From a virus, in the IMG/VR virus record IMGVR_UViG_3300020478_000001, positions 1 to 43,905 of that record: DNA of 43,905 nt; one strand, written 5' to 3'. A program made the position numbers and the translations under genes. The notes beneath the pieces were generated by a model. That model saw nothing but the letters and a program-made list of their open reading frames with translations. It did no database searches and had not been told where the DNA came from. Shown here one piece after another: positions 21,845 through 32,729 of this stretch. Positions within the stretch are counted from its first letter, which is position 1. Every line of letters starts with the position of its first letter.

Positions 21845-23619
21845 AAAATTTAGATATTAAGAATTATAGAGAGATAGTTGATAATGCTACTCAATTAGTT
21901 AATGGCAAACCGTCAAAAGAAAGACAAGTTCAAAAAGCTAGAATTAAAGCAATTTTGAATGGTGGAGTTGAAGGTATGAAAGCATTGCTTGGTGAAAAAA
22001 TGGAATCATCAGATGCTGATTTATTACCAGCTCCAAACATGTTGCAGTCAGGTATTGACCGACTTGCACAAAAGATTTCAGGTATACCACAAGTTCGTGT
22101 AGATATATTAAATCATAATACATCTGACAGAGCTAAATTCAGAGCAGAGAAGTTAGAAAGAATTGTTACAAGTTATGACGAGAAACAAAATCTTTCGCTA
22201 CAATTAGGACAGGCAGCTAGATGGTTGCCAGGTTACGGATACTGCGCCTGGATAATAACGACACGCACAGATAAAAATGGTTATATATATCCTACGGCAG
22301 AACTCCGTGACCCGTACGATACTTTCCCAGGGAACTTTGGCCCTGACCAACAACCACGAGAACTTGCAGTACTAAGAAGAGTACCTAGATATAAACTTGC
22401 ACAATTGTATCCTGAATTTGCAAAAGAAATTTTAAATCCTGATGAATCAGAAACTAATGAAGCATCATATGGACCTGGTGGTGTAGGACAACAATATGAA
22501 ACTGATAGACAATCTAATTGGGAAGATAATACAGGACAAGGCGTAAGAATTATTGAATACTATGACGTAGGTGGTACTTATGTAGTATTCCCAGAAAAAA
22601 ATATGATTTTAGATTTTATTCCAAACTTCTTGTCTGGTACTCCATTTATATTTATGAAACGATTAGCTTTTGATGAACTCAAAGGACAATACGACCACGT
22701 AATAGGCCTTATGGCTATGATGGCAAAAATAAATATTATGTCAGCTATAGCTATGGAAGACTCAGTATTTACAGAAACAAACATATCTGGTGAATTAGAA
22801 TCAGGCCAATACAGAAAAGGTAGATTTGCTGTTAACTATTTAGCACCAGGTACACAAGTTTCTAAACCACAAAACAATATACCTTATCAATTATTTCAAC
22901 AAGTAGATAGATTAGAAAGACAACTGCGTATGGTAGGTGGTTATCCAGTTACTGACGATAGCCAATCACCTAATTCATTTGTTACAGGAGCAGGTTTATC
23001 AGAATTAAATAGCACTATGTCATTAATGATTAATGAATATAGAGAAATAGTTAAACACGGTTTGCAACAAATGGATGCTAAAAGATTAGAGATGGATACT
23101 TTATTAGCTGCACAATTTCCAGAATTACAAAAAAAACCTATAACAGGTTTTTACGCAGGTACAAGTTTCTCTGAAAATTATGCACCATTATCAGATATTG
23201 CAGGTGAATATAGAACAAGACGTGTTTATGGTGTTATGGCCGGATTTGATGAACCACAAAAAATTGTTACTGGTTTGCAATTGTTACAAGCTGGTGTTAT
23301 AGACACAGAAACGTTACAAGATAATATTGATGGTCTTGATAATATAGCTAAAGTACAAGAACGTATTAGAAAAAATAAAGCTGAAAATGTTTTATTTGAA
23401 TCTGTATTAGCTAGGTCAGCTCAAGGTGATATGGCTGCAACTATGGCTGTTATAGCTATTTATGAATATCCAGGTGAAATGACAGATATACTTAAGATGT
23501 TTTACACACCACAAGAACCACAATTACCACCTGCAGAGCAAGCAGTAATAGAACAACAAATGATGCAAGAACAAGCAGGCCCACCAAGCGTAGCTCAAGC
23601 TTTAGGCGGTGGTATGTAA
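21835..23619 (+). CDS. Portal protein
   Basis: A 594 aa protein directly after terminase, in the position and size of a podovirus-like portal. Typical parts: LLPAPNMLQSGIDRLAQKISG near the N-terminus, ELRDPYDTFPGNFG, RVPRYKLAQLYPEF in the clip/wing part and a long helical C-terminus, ending in a Gln/Ala/Pro-rich tail (EQQMMQEQAGPPSVAQ). It forms the ring at the capsid vertex through which DNA passes. The part around 22240-22400 is clearly GC-richer than the rest of the gene. Confidence 0.85.
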   Translation: MGIENLDIKNYREIVDNATQLVNGKPSKERQVQKARIKAILNGGVEGMKALLGEKMESSDADLLPAPNMLQSGIDRLAQKISGIPQVRVDILNHNTSDRAKFRAEKLERIVTSYDEKQNLSLQLGQAARWLPGYGYCAWIITTRTDKNGYIYPTAELRDPYDTFPGNFGPDQQPRELAVLRRVPRYKLAQLYPEFAKEILNPDESETNEASYGPGGVGQQYETDRQSNWEDNTGQGVRIIEYYDVGGTYVVFPEKNMILDFIPNFLSGTPFIFMKRLAFDELKGQYDHVIGLMAMMAKINIMSAIAMEDSVFTETNISGELESGQYRKGRFAVNYLAPGTQVSKPQNNIPYQLFQQVDRLERQLRMVGGYPVTDDSQSPNSFVTGAGLSELNSTMSLMINEYREIVKHGLQQMDAKRLEMDTLLAAQFPELQKKPITGFYAGTSFSENYAPLSDIAGEYRTRRVYGVMAGFDEPQKIVTGLQLLQAGVIDTETLQDNIDGLDNIAKVQERIRKNKAENVLFESVLARSAQGDMAATMAVIAIYEYPGEMTDILKMFYTPQEPQLPPAEQAVIEQQMMQEQAGPPSVAQALGGGM

Positions 23620-23798
23620 TGGATATGGAAGATACAGAACTTAATTTTTGGAATATAATCGAAAGCAATTTTGGTATTGTTGATGAAATGGATGAAGAAG
23701 AAGTTAACTTGTTTGACCCTTTTAGAAACCAAGCATTTACAATTATCAATCCTGCTCCAGGAATAATAATAATGATAAAGGATGATTACTATGGCTAA
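23619..23798 (+). CDS. Small acidic protein, 59 aa
   Basis: A 59-codon ORF starting MDMEDTELNFWNII in the portal stop (TAATG) and ending KDDYYG. Acidic with EMDEEEVN and a hydrophobic piece PAPGIIIMI. It overlaps the next gene by eight bases. Position suggests a virion or assembly factor; not recognised. Confidence 0.5.
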   Translation: MDMEDTELNFWNIIESNFGIVDEMDEEEVNLFDPFRNQAFTIINPAPGIIIMIKDDYYG

Positions 23799-24195
23799 AA
23801 AAAGAGGTAGAGGTGGATACAGAAAGCCATCACAACCAGCTGCTGTTAGTGGTCCAGGTGCATTAAGTCAGAGAACTGATGGGAAACAACCAGAAGTTAG
23901 AATACCTGATATGCCATATGGACAACAAACACAATTACTTGCACAACAAGCTGCTGCTCCATTAGGAGATTCAGGAGGAGCTAATGCTCCATTTCCAATG
24001 GACCAACCAGCAAGACCTAATGTTTTTGCTCCAACAGAAAGACCACAAGAACCTATTAGTCAAGGAGCTGCTTTCGGACCAGGAACTGGACCTGTTGACC
24101 AATTAGAAGATGAAACCGATATTATTCTTGCAGCTTTGTATTCTGTTAACCCACACCCAGTTATAGCGGAGTTAATAAATACTAGGAGCGTTTAA
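23791..24195 (+). CDS. Small Pro/Gln-rich virion-region protein
   Basis: A 134 aa protein counted from the ATG at 23791, which has AAAGG nine bases upstream; the ATG at 23782 touches that site. It starts MAKKRGRGGYRKPSQ and contains GPGALSQRTDGKQP, a pattern I recall in proteins encoded just after portal in phages of Actinobacteria. The rest is Pro/Gln/Ala-rich and disordered; the C-terminus forms a helix (DIILAALYSVNPHPVIAELI). Probably an assembly or virion accessory protein. Confidence 0.6.
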   Translation: MAKKRGRGGYRKPSQPAAVSGPGALSQRTDGKQPEVRIPDMPYGQQTQLLAQQAAAPLGDSGGANAPFPMDQPARPNVFAPTERPQEPISQGAAFGPGTGPVDQLEDETDIILAALYSVNPHPVIAELINTRSV

Positions 24196-27100
24196 TGGGT
24201 TTCCTTTTTCAAGACCCTTTTATGGAAAGGGATGCATTATTTGCAATAGAATCCTTAAATAAACAATATAAAGTCTGGCAACAAATATTTAAAACTCCTG
24301 AAGGAGAAGCTATAGCAGATAACTTAATTGATACTACAACTGCTTATCCAGCATTACCTAAAACGTTAGCTAAAGAAATTGCTTTTACTGTACCTAATGC
24401 AGCACAAAACGAAGCTGTACAAGATATTGTAGAAGAAGTTTCTTTATCTAATGTTCAAGAACAATCAGAGTTATGGGATAAATTAACTGAAGACCATTAT
24501 AAAAATGGTGGTGATTTTGAAAATAATATGCATATTAAACCAATTGATTTTTGGACTATGGGATTATCACAAGGTGGAGCTAAACCAGGAGATATACAAT
24601 ATGGTGTTTGGGCTGCACAAGCTTATGATGCTTTATGGCAAAACTTTGGTTTAAGAGGTAAATGGGCTGGTGGATTAGGTGGATTTGTACCTGCACTATG
24701 GGGAGGAATGCCTGTAGGTAGGTCACAAGCTTATCTAAGAGATTTAATACTTTATGACAAAAAGATTAAAGATGGTGCTACAAAACAAGAAGCACAAGAC
24801 GCATTAGCAATTGATGTAAGTTTTACACAAGTATCTGGTATAGGTGAAAAACTAGATATAAAAGGAACACTTAACAAGTATGTTGATATGTTTAAAGAAG
24901 CTCACAAAATGGGTGGCGAAACTGTATTTAGAGCTATGTGGAAAGAAATGTACGCAGGTAATCCTATTAACTTTAATAGGGACCACTGGATGCGTATGGA
25001 GACATTAAAACCAGAAAATGACCCAAGATATCAAGAATTAATTACTGAATATGGTTATTCAGAACAACAAGCTAAAGATTTATTTTATAGCAAAGTAGGT
25101 AGACCATTAAAAGCTTATGATGAAAATGGTGAACAACATTATACAAGTTTAGATAATCCTACAAGAATACATTTTTTTGCAGGTAGAAAATCTTCTGGTT
25201 TAACTGCTTCATTTACTTCAAATACAAAATATGGAAAAGGTGGTTGGGCATTTCAACAAAAATCTGTATATGACAATGAAGACCAACAAAGAATATTATT
25301 TTCTCCTGGAAGGTATCAAGCTTCTTTATTTACTAAACCAGGTTCAGGTGCATATAACTTTTTATCTGGAAGCATAGACTTTGGTGCAATGGCTATTGAG
25401 GAATATTTTGGTGCTAAAGGTATAGGACAAATAGGAAAAGCATTTAGAAACTTAAGACAAATTAATCCTTTATTAGATAAATCAACAAAAATAATTGATA
25501 TTAATAGAGCAGGTAAAGTTTCAAATAACTCACCACTAGATGATTCAAAACAAATACTTGATGATATAGGACCAAAAATAGACGGTACTAAACCTGGTGA
25601 TACTGCTGAAGATGTTCTTGACCATGTAGGAATATGGAAAGGTTATAGAAACAAAAGAAAAGCTAGTCAAGTTGAAAGAACTGTTAAGAAAAAATATTTA
25701 GCTAATAATGTAATGCCTAAAATATTTAGAGAAACTAAAGATGAAATGCTTAACAGGCCTTTTATGATTGAAAGAATTTATAAACCTTTAGTTGATGAAG
25801 TTGCAAAAAATGCAGATACAGCAAGAACATTAATGGATACAAATCCTGTTTATAAAAATTTACAACCGAGTACAAGACAAAAATTAATTCGTGTTGCACA
25901 AAATAAAGGTGTTGATGGAGTTAAAGATACATTTGGTAAATTAATAGATGAAGGTGTTTATGTAGGAGGTAAAATACCAAGAGATTATTTACCTAACAAA
26001 ATGTTACCTAAAGGTGCTTCATTTTTAACAAATAAAATATTAATTGAAAATGCATACAAAGCTAAAAAATTAGGTAATTTACCAGACCCAACAGTAATGC
26101 AAAGAGTTGCTAAAAAAACTTATTCTGTATTAGGTAAAGAAGATGCTGCATTTAGAAGTATTGGTGGATATTTAGGAAGTGCATTAAGAATACCAGCTAG
26201 AGTAACTACAAGAACATTAGGAGCAGGACTTGCTGGATTAAAAGCATTACCTGGCGCTCCTATTAAAGCTATAGGTGCTGTTAGAACATTTACTAAAGGG
26301 CAAGGATTTGCAAAGCCACAAATAAAATTAGTAAGGCCTAAATCTACAGATGAACTTATTATAGGTCCTCAATCAATACAAACAGAAACAAAACTTATAA
26401 AAGAAAGATTACAAGAAGCATTAAACAAAATAGGTATTACTGATGTTAAGTCAGGTCCAGAATTTGAAAGATATTTAGGTTTTTCATCTGCTTTTTATAA
26501 TAACTCAGACCCATACTTTAGAAGTTTAATGAGTGCAGTACCAGATTTTGGAATTAAAGGTTTAAATAAAAATGCAGCTTATGACCAATTAGTTTCACAT
26601 TTACAAACAGTTGGTTATTCAATAGATGAAATGGCAAAAATAACAAAAGAATTTTGGAAAATAGATTTTAGAAAAAAACGACAAGTTTCTAAATTTATGT
26701 TTGACCAAAACGTAAGAGATGTAAATAGAGTAAGAGTATTAGGTGGACAATGGCAACCAGTTATGAGAGCTTTTGCAAAAATGTACAATACTACAATGGA
26801 ACAAGCTACTGCATACTTTGTAGCTGGTTATGCAGATGAAGCTATATCTATGCCTCATATAGGAAATAAATATACCAAAACTGAAAGAATGATTTGGCAA
26901 GATTATAAAGGTGAGACATACGGTATTGATATAGGTTCAGCTCATTTGTTTTCTGAATTTGCAGATAATATACAACCATTTATAGATTACAGATTAATTA
27001 GACGTGCATATGGTAATGCTTGGAATGAATTAGAAAATGCTGACAGTATGTTTAAAGCTTCAACAGAAAATCTTAAAAATATTGGAAGGTGGATAAAATA

Positions 27101-30100
27101 TAATTATCATTTTTATGATGACATAGATTCACCTAATCCATATGCAAATGGATATATAGGAACAAGTAAATTAAACGAAGATGCTTTTACATTGCTTGCT
27201 GATTTTTATACAAGAAAATTATTTAAACCATTTGTACTTTTAAGAGGTGCTTTCTTTACAAGGGTATTTATGGAAGAACAAATGCGTGTAGTTGCTGCAG
27301 GCCTTGATGGATTTTTTAACCATCCTATACATTATATTCAATGGGTTACTTCAGGTAAAAAAGCTAGAAATTTAGCTAGAGAATCAGCTCAAATAGATGA
27401 AGTATTTAAATCTGGAAAATTAAAAAAATGGTTAGATGAAGGATTAACTAAAGAACAAGCTTATATGAAATGGGCAGATGAAAATGTTGATGCTATAAGG
27501 TTAATGGATAGTTATGAATATTTAGAAGCTACACAAAAAACATTTAATTTAGCTGGTATGCAAGGTAGAGAACAAAGAAGAATTAAAGGCATGAATTATA
27601 TTATGCGTAAAAAAACTGATACTGATATTAAAAAGTATGTTGATGGAGTAAGAATGGAATTATTACAATTAAGAAATGATTTAATATCTAGGAAAGTAGC
27701 ACAATTCGGTTATGGTTCTGATGAATTAACTGCTTGGATATTTTCTAAAGAAGGTGCTGCAGCTAGACGAGATTTAGCTGATTGGGGTGGTGGAAGATGG
27801 AAAGGAATTACTAATAATCCAAAAGTAATTGACCAATACTTACAATCTGTTGAAGCACGTATAAGACTTAAAACAGGTGGAAAAGTTGAAGAAGGTGTTC
27901 ATTATGTAAAAATAACTAAAGGTGGTGGAGGAGATTTACCTGATACAAAATATAGATTTAATATAAATGCATCATCTGATAATTTAGGTAATCAAGATTT
28001 AAGAAGATTTATTTATGAAGGAAAATTACTTGATAATGTAAAAGGTAAAGATGTTAGTTTTAAAGCACCTGGTTTAACTAAAAGAGAATTAGAAAAATTT
28101 TCAGATATATTACAAGAATCTTATATTACAAAAGGACAAAAAAGAAAAGGTTTAGATTTAGATTTAGGTTATGTAAAAGCTATTGATGATAGTGCAGATA
28201 ATCAAACTAAAATAGGCCAAGCTTGGGATGCATTTGTTGATACAGCATTTAATACATTAATGACTAAACCAATAGCTTATTTAAATAGAGCAACAGTATT
28301 TAAACAATATCGTTATATGTATATAACAGACAACTGGGCAAACTTTAATAAAGACGCAAGAAAAAGATTTATTAAAGAAGCTGAAACATTAAACATTCCT
28401 AAAGCTGTTATTGATGAAATGAAAGAATTAAATAAAACTATGCCTGTTGCTAAAGGTGCTATGACTTATGAAATAGCTAATAATACATCAAAAGCATTTG
28501 GATTAGCTGGTACTAAAGATTTATTGTATGATGCATCTAAACGACATCTTATATCTGATATAACAAGAAACATATTCCCATTCCCTGAAATTTGGTTTGA
28601 GGTTGCAACTACATGGGGCAAGTTACTATCAAACAAACCATACATGATGAGACAAGCACAAGTAGCTGTTAGGGGTGGTGAGACATTTAAGATTGGCGGA
28701 TATGGTACTGAAGGTTGGATTACAAATAATCCACAACCTGGTAGAGAAAATGAAAAGATGTTTGTGTATCCATTTGCTCCATTCCTATCAAGATTAGTTT
28801 ATGGTAAAGAAACATATACAGATGAAAATGGACAAACACGTAAAGTAGATATAGCTGCTAAAGCATATTTATCTGGTATTAACTTGTTAGGTCAAGGTTT
28901 TGTACCAGGCCCTAACCCAGCTGTAGGATTTGCTTTAGACAAACTTATACCTATTGAAGGTTGGGAACCAGAAATGAAAGAATTTTTATTTGGTGGTTTC
29001 TTACCTCCAGAAACTATAAGAGAAATTCTTCCATTATCTCCTTGGTTAAAGAAATTTTGGGCATATGTAGGGCCAGATGCAAATGATGATATCAATATAG
29101 AAAAAAGTGAGTTTGCTCAAATGAGAGCTGCTGCAACTATATCTATATTTAGATATGGTTCTGTTATTGGCGAACCAAGAAGATTGTATGATGCTGGCAA
29201 AATGGATAAATATTTAACTAAAGTAGATAAAGATTGGGAACTATTAGCAGATGCTGAAGAGTATTCTCAAGAATATTATCAATTTTTAAGAGTACTTGAT
29301 GAAGCATATTTAGAATATTCTAAAGGCAAAGCTAAAAATTTATTTGCTGTACAAGCATTAGCACAATTTATATTACCTACAGGATTTACTCCTACTTACT
29401 ACATAGAAGATAAACAAGGAACTATGTGGAATGCACAGGTGTTAGCAGATGAATATAGAAATATATTAAGAGATAATGATGGTAATGATGCTGAAGCTGC
29501 TATGCAGTTTTTAGAAACATATGGTATGGAGCATGGATATTTAACTGCACCAGCTAAAGTATCAGATACTGGTAGACAAAACTATACACAAAAATCATTA
29601 AAGTGGAGATATGATAATAGAGAAGTATTAAAAGAAGCAGAATTATCTGCATTCTTAATATTGCCTGATAATCCAGCTGGAGAAAGAGCTTCTTGGGATT
29701 TACAACCTGATAAAACACAATTAACACCTGACCAGTTTAGAAGAAAAGTTAATGACACATTAGGTTACTTTGCATATACAAATTATAAAAATATGATTGA
29801 CGCAGCAGATTTACCTACATTACAAGCAACTATGCTTAAAAGACAATTTAGAAATAACTTAATACTTGCTAAAGAAGGTTTCCAAGAAGATGATTGGGGA
29901 TTACCTGGTTCTGTAAGTATTAAAGATATATTTAATGAAATGAAAAGAGTATGGCCTGGTAATGAATTAATTATGGAACAAGAAACAGGCAAAGGCTTTG
30001 TTGCAATGTTAGAACAATGGGAAGAATTTGAAAAATACTCAATGCAAATATCACCTAGTAAAACTAAAACTTGGTGGTTAGAATCAGAGAAGCCAGAAGC

Positions 30101-30245
30101 TAGATTTATGCGAATACTTATGAATCAAATAGCACAGGACATTATAGCAGAATATCCTGATTTTTGGCATGTATGGACAAGTCTTATGCTAAAGTTTTAT
30201 AGAGACGATAAAGAATTATTAGAAGATATGTTTGATGAGGATTAA
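24195..30245 (+). CDS. Giant 2016 aa protein, putative internal virion/ejection protein
   Basis: The largest gene of the phage, 14% of the genome, ATG overlapping the previous stop (TAATG). It is lysine- and aromatic-rich and mostly helical, with several hydrophobic helices, such as RTLGAGLAGLKALPGAPIKA (about residues 675-694) and AAGLDGFFNHPIHYIQWVT (about 1035-1053). No lysozyme, RNA polymerase or protease motif was recognised by eye. Size and place between portal and scaffold fit a large internal core protein that is ejected with the DNA in short-tailed phages, as N4 virion polymerase or T7 gp16 are, but no homology is claimed. Confidence 0.6.
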   Translation: MGFLFQDPFMERDALFAIESLNKQYKVWQQIFKTPEGEAIADNLIDTTTAYPALPKTLAKEIAFTVPNAAQNEAVQDIVEEVSLSNVQEQSELWDKLTEDHYKNGGDFENNMHIKPIDFWTMGLSQGGAKPGDIQYGVWAAQAYDALWQNFGLRGKWAGGLGGFVPALWGGMPVGRSQAYLRDLILYDKKIKDGATKQEAQDALAIDVSFTQVSGIGEKLDIKGTLNKYVDMFKEAHKMGGETVFRAMWKEMYAGNPINFNRDHWMRMETLKPENDPRYQELITEYGYSEQQAKDLFYSKVGRPLKAYDENGEQHYTSLDNPTRIHFFAGRKSSGLTASFTSNTKYGKGGWAFQQKSVYDNEDQQRILFSPGRYQASLFTKPGSGAYNFLSGSIDFGAMAIEEYFGAKGIGQIGKAFRNLRQINPLLDKSTKIIDINRAGKVSNNSPLDDSKQILDDIGPKIDGTKPGDTAEDVLDHVGIWKGYRNKRKASQVERTVKKKYLANNVMPKIFRETKDEMLNRPFMIERIYKPLVDEVAKNADTARTLMDTNPVYKNLQPSTRQKLIRVAQNKGVDGVKDTFGKLIDEGVYVGGKIPRDYLPNKMLPKGASFLTNKILIENAYKAKKLGNLPDPTVMQRVAKKTYSVLGKEDAAFRSIGGYLGSALRIPARVTTRTLGAGLAGLKALPGAPIKAIGAVRTFTKGQGFAKPQIKLVRPKSTDELIIGPQSIQTETKLIKERLQEALNKIGITDVKSGPEFERYLGFSSAFYNNSDPYFRSLMSAVPDFGIKGLNKNAAYDQLVSHLQTVGYSIDEMAKITKEFWKIDFRKKRQVSKFMFDQNVRDVNRVRVLGGQWQPVMRAFAKMYNTTMEQATAYFVAGYADEAISMPHIGNKYTKTERMIWQDYKGETYGIDIGSAHLFSEFADNIQPFIDYRLIRRAYGNAWNELENADSMFKASTENLKNIGRWIKYNYHFYDDIDSPNPYANGYIGTSKLNEDAFTLLADFYTRKLFKPFVLLRGAFFTRVFMEEQMRVVAAGLDGFFNHPIHYIQWVTSGKKARNLARESAQIDEVFKSGKLKKWLDEGLTKEQAYMKWADENVDAIRLMDSYEYLEATQKTFNLAGMQGREQRRIKGMNYIMRKKTDTDIKKYVDGVRMELLQLRNDLISRKVAQFGYGSDELTAWIFSKEGAAARRDLADWGGGRWKGITNNPKVIDQYLQSVEARIRLKTGGKVEEGVHYVKITKGGGGDLPDTKYRFNINASSDNLGNQDLRRFIYEGKLLDNVKGKDVSFKAPGLTKRELEKFSDILQESYITKGQKRKGLDLDLGYVKAIDDSADNQTKIGQAWDAFVDTAFNTLMTKPIAYLNRATVFKQYRYMYITDNWANFNKDARKRFIKEAETLNIPKAVIDEMKELNKTMPVAKGAMTYEIANNTSKAFGLAGTKDLLYDASKRHLISDITRNIFPFPEIWFEVATTWGKLLSNKPYMMRQAQVAVRGGETFKIGGYGTEGWITNNPQPGRENEKMFVYPFAPFLSRLVYGKETYTDENGQTRKVDIAAKAYLSGINLLGQGFVPGPNPAVGFALDKLIPIEGWEPEMKEFLFGGFLPPETIREILPLSPWLKKFWAYVGPDANDDINIEKSEFAQMRAAATISIFRYGSVIGEPRRLYDAGKMDKYLTKVDKDWELLADAEEYSQEYYQFLRVLDEAYLEYSKGKAKNLFAVQALAQFILPTGFTPTYYIEDKQGTMWNAQVLADEYRNILRDNDGNDAEAAMQFLETYGMEHGYLTAPAKVSDTGRQNYTQKSLKWRYDNREVLKEAELSAFLILPDNPAGERASWDLQPDKTQLTPDQFRRKVNDTLGYFAYTNYKNMIDAADLPTLQATMLKRQFRNNLILAKEGFQEDDWGLPGSVSIKDIFNEMKRVWPGNELIMEQETGKGFVAMLEQWEEFEKYSMQISPSKTKTWWLESEKPEARFMRILMNQIAQDIIAEYPDFWHVWTSLMLKFYRDDKELLEDMFDED

Positions 30246-31600
30246 TGGTAGATTATAGCTTAAGTTCAGATAATGTAGATAAAGCTACTTTAGATGAACT
30301 AGATGATTTGGTTAAAAAGTATGCAGGTTTATTAGGAATAGACGCATCATCTGGTGTACAATTTTTACAAATTTTAAGTGACAAGAATTTTAATGATGGT
30401 GGTTTAAATAAATATAATTTAACCGAAACAAATATTAAAGAACTTCAAGATGCAATTGATGGTAATAAAGAAGCCGCTTATATAGATTTATTATTAAAAA
30501 ATATATTTAACTCAAGAAAACAACCAGAAAATTTTAATACACCAGACAAATCTGGAGCAGAAATGTTGTATGGTTTATTTGCAGCTGGTAATACTTTAGA
30601 AGAATCGTTATCTATTATGGGTATTGGTGATGATTTAGATAGAGAATATGATTCTAAAGCTGGTAGAAAAGTTCCTGTTTATGAAAATGGTAAACCTAAA
30701 TTTGAAAATGGAACTCCTGTTTATAAATCATTTACAACACATTTTTCTACAGACTTTCATTATTTTATGAACTCATTAACAGATTCTGGAGAGATTGAAC
30801 AATTTCAAAAATATTTAATTGAAAATAAAGTTGTACCTCCAAGTACTTTTTTAGGAACTGAAGGTCAATATAGTTCTGCATTAGAAGCTGCAGTAGTTTC
30901 TATTATGACTTACATAGACCAAGAACATTATATTGCAGAAGGTACTGAACAGTGGAATCAAATTATGAATGATGACCCAGTATTTTTTACTAGCTCACAA
31001 GCATCAGATTACACAATAGACGCTCAAGGAATGCCTGTAGCTACTGAAGAAGGACTTAGAAAAACTCAAGACCTTAAATTATTTAACTGGGGTATTCAAG
31101 AAATATCTAAAGATTATGAAAAGTTTGCAGCTTACGAAGAACAAATGGCTGATGAAGCACTTATTAATCAATTAAAATCACAATATCAAGTAATGACTCC
31201 ATTACAAAGAGAAGACGAAGTTGAGTCTTGGTTTCAACAAAAACTTGGTAGAAAAGGTTCTAAAAGAGAAATTGAAGAATGGGCTAATAATATAGCTCTT
31301 AATTATTCAAGTGTATTTAAAAAGCTAGTTAAAGATGTACAAGGATTACAAGCAGATATGGGATTAAGAGATTGGGAAACAGCTTATCTTGCTTCATTTG
31401 GTAACGAAGAAGATACAGAAATGAAAAAGAAAACATTTAATGATATGACTGATATATCTGCACAATTAGCACAAGAAGACCCATTATTACAAGCTGAAGA
31501 TAGATTTGATGATATATATGCTGAACAAATGGAATCATATGAAATTGGTAAAAAATCTATACAAGAAGATGCAGATATACTTAGGATGATTTATGGATAA
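30245..31600 (+). CDS. Unknown virion-region protein, 451 aa
   Basis: Not recognised. Acidic, helical protein with a Gln/Glu-rich second half (LKSQYQVMTPLQREDEVES and FQQKLGRKGSKREIEEW). The latter looks like a lysozyme-independent helical repeat and may form a coiled coil. Start overlaps the giant gene stop (TAATG); stop overlaps the next gene by eight bases. The four genes 30245-34991 probably encode a virion subassembly together with the giant protein. Confidence 0.55.
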   Translation: MVDYSLSSDNVDKATLDELDDLVKKYAGLLGIDASSGVQFLQILSDKNFNDGGLNKYNLTETNIKELQDAIDGNKEAAYIDLLLKNIFNSRKQPENFNTPDKSGAEMLYGLFAAGNTLEESLSIMGIGDDLDREYDSKAGRKVPVYENGKPKFENGTPVYKSFTTHFSTDFHYFMNSLTDSGEIEQFQKYLIENKVVPPSTFLGTEGQYSSALEAAVVSIMTYIDQEHYIAEGTEQWNQIMNDDPVFFTSSQASDYTIDAQGMPVATEEGLRKTQDLKLFNWGIQEISKDYEKFAAYEEQMADEALINQLKSQYQVMTPLQREDEVESWFQQKLGRKGSKREIEEWANNIALNYSSVFKKLVKDVQGLQADMGLRDWETAYLASFGNEEDTEMKKKTFNDMTDISAQLAQEDPLLQAEDRFDDIYAEQMESYEIGKKSIQEDADILRMIYG

Positions 31601-32729
31601 TAGAGAAAAATTAAGGCAAGAATTTTTAGAAAATTTAAAAGAATTACAAGAACAAAATGATATTCCACAACAAGAAATAGATAGAGTCATATTAGATTAT
31701 GATGGTGTTGCTGAATTTTTAGAAGATGAAGGAGCATTAAAAAGATACGGTGGTCAATTAGTAGATATGACAGCATATCGTGCTGGTGCAATTCCTTCTA
31801 GTCCTTATGATGATAATAACGTAATACCTTCAGTTACTGATGAAGAAATAGAAATGGCTACTAAAGATTTTCAAAATGAAGAAACTTCTAAAGCAGATAC
31901 AAATTTTATTGAAACTGAAGATGGAATTAGAGTAGAAGGAGAATTAGTAGATGAAATAAGTCCTTTAGATAAAGAATTTCAAGGAATAATGAATAACGAA
32001 TTAAATACACATTGGTGGCGTTGGGAAGATTCTTGGGATGATGAAGCTAAAGATTATATGGAACGCTATACAACTGGTGATTTAACTGAACAAGAAATGC
32101 AAGAATTAATGGACGACCAAGAAAGAAGTGCAGATATAGATAATAAAATAGCAGATGCTCGACAGCAATATGAAGCTGAATTAGAACAAACTGCTAATTC
32201 TGCTGGTATTACAGATACTAAAGCTTTTAAAACATTAGTACAAGCAGGTACAAAAATACTACAAGCTATTGATGAAGAATTACTATATTCACCATTATTG
32301 CTCGCAGAGAAGGGTTTAAAGAAATTAGGCCTAGGACTAGCAGGAACAGCAGTAGGTGGCCTTACAAGGGCTGCATTGGTCTATGAGGACTTTTTATTTA
32401 AGGCCAACGTAGGTTTAGCTGCATTAGCACACGGAAGTTTAGCTGCTCAAGGTACTGCATCAAGATTACCTACTGATATTGCAAATGGTATAGCAGGTTT
32501 ATATGGTGCTGGTATGCCTCAAGAAATAATTCCACAAGCAGAAGGTGGTATGTCTAAAGAAGAACAAGCTAAAAGACATCAAACATATTTTGCTAATCAA
32601 ATGTATCAATACTCAAGAATGTCTCCATCATTTAGATTATTTACTGATGTAATAGGCCCTAAGACTGGTATATCTGACCCAATACAAGGTTGGCAAAAAT
32701 TTGGTAAAATGTTAGGTGGTGATAGCTAA
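31593..32729 (+). CDS. Unknown virion-region protein with hydrophobic segment, 378 aa
   Basis: Not recognised. The N-terminal two-thirds are very acidic and helical. Residues about 245-300 are hydrophobic and small-residue rich (KKLGLGLAGTAVGGLTRAAL, ANVGLAALAHGSLAAQG), able to insert in membrane, as in ejection proteins that form the channel across the host envelope. The DNA of this segment (32295-32420) is GC-richer than its surroundings. Confidence 0.55.
   Translation: MDNREKLRQEFLENLKELQEQNDIPQQEIDRVILDYDGVAEFLEDEGALKRYGGQLVDMTAYRAGAIPSSPYDDNNVIPSVTDEEIEMATKDFQNEETSKADTNFIETEDGIRVEGELVDEISPLDKEFQGIMNNELNTHWWRWEDSWDDEAKDYMERYTTGDLTEQEMQELMDDQERSADIDNKIADARQQYEAELEQTANSAGITDTKAFKTLVQAGTKILQAIDEELLYSPLLLAEKGLKKLGLGLAGTAVGGLTRAALVYEDFLFKANVGLAALAHGSLAAQGTASRLPTDIANGIAGLYGAGMPQEIIPQAEGGMSKEEQAKRHQTYFANQMYQYSRMSPSFRLFTDVIGPKTGISDPIQGWQKFGKMLGGDS

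Noticed and set aside
24195-30245. Giant protein as an N4-like virion RNA polymerase
   Set aside because: I could not find the expected polymerase motifs by eye, so no claim is made beyond a virion-region protein.
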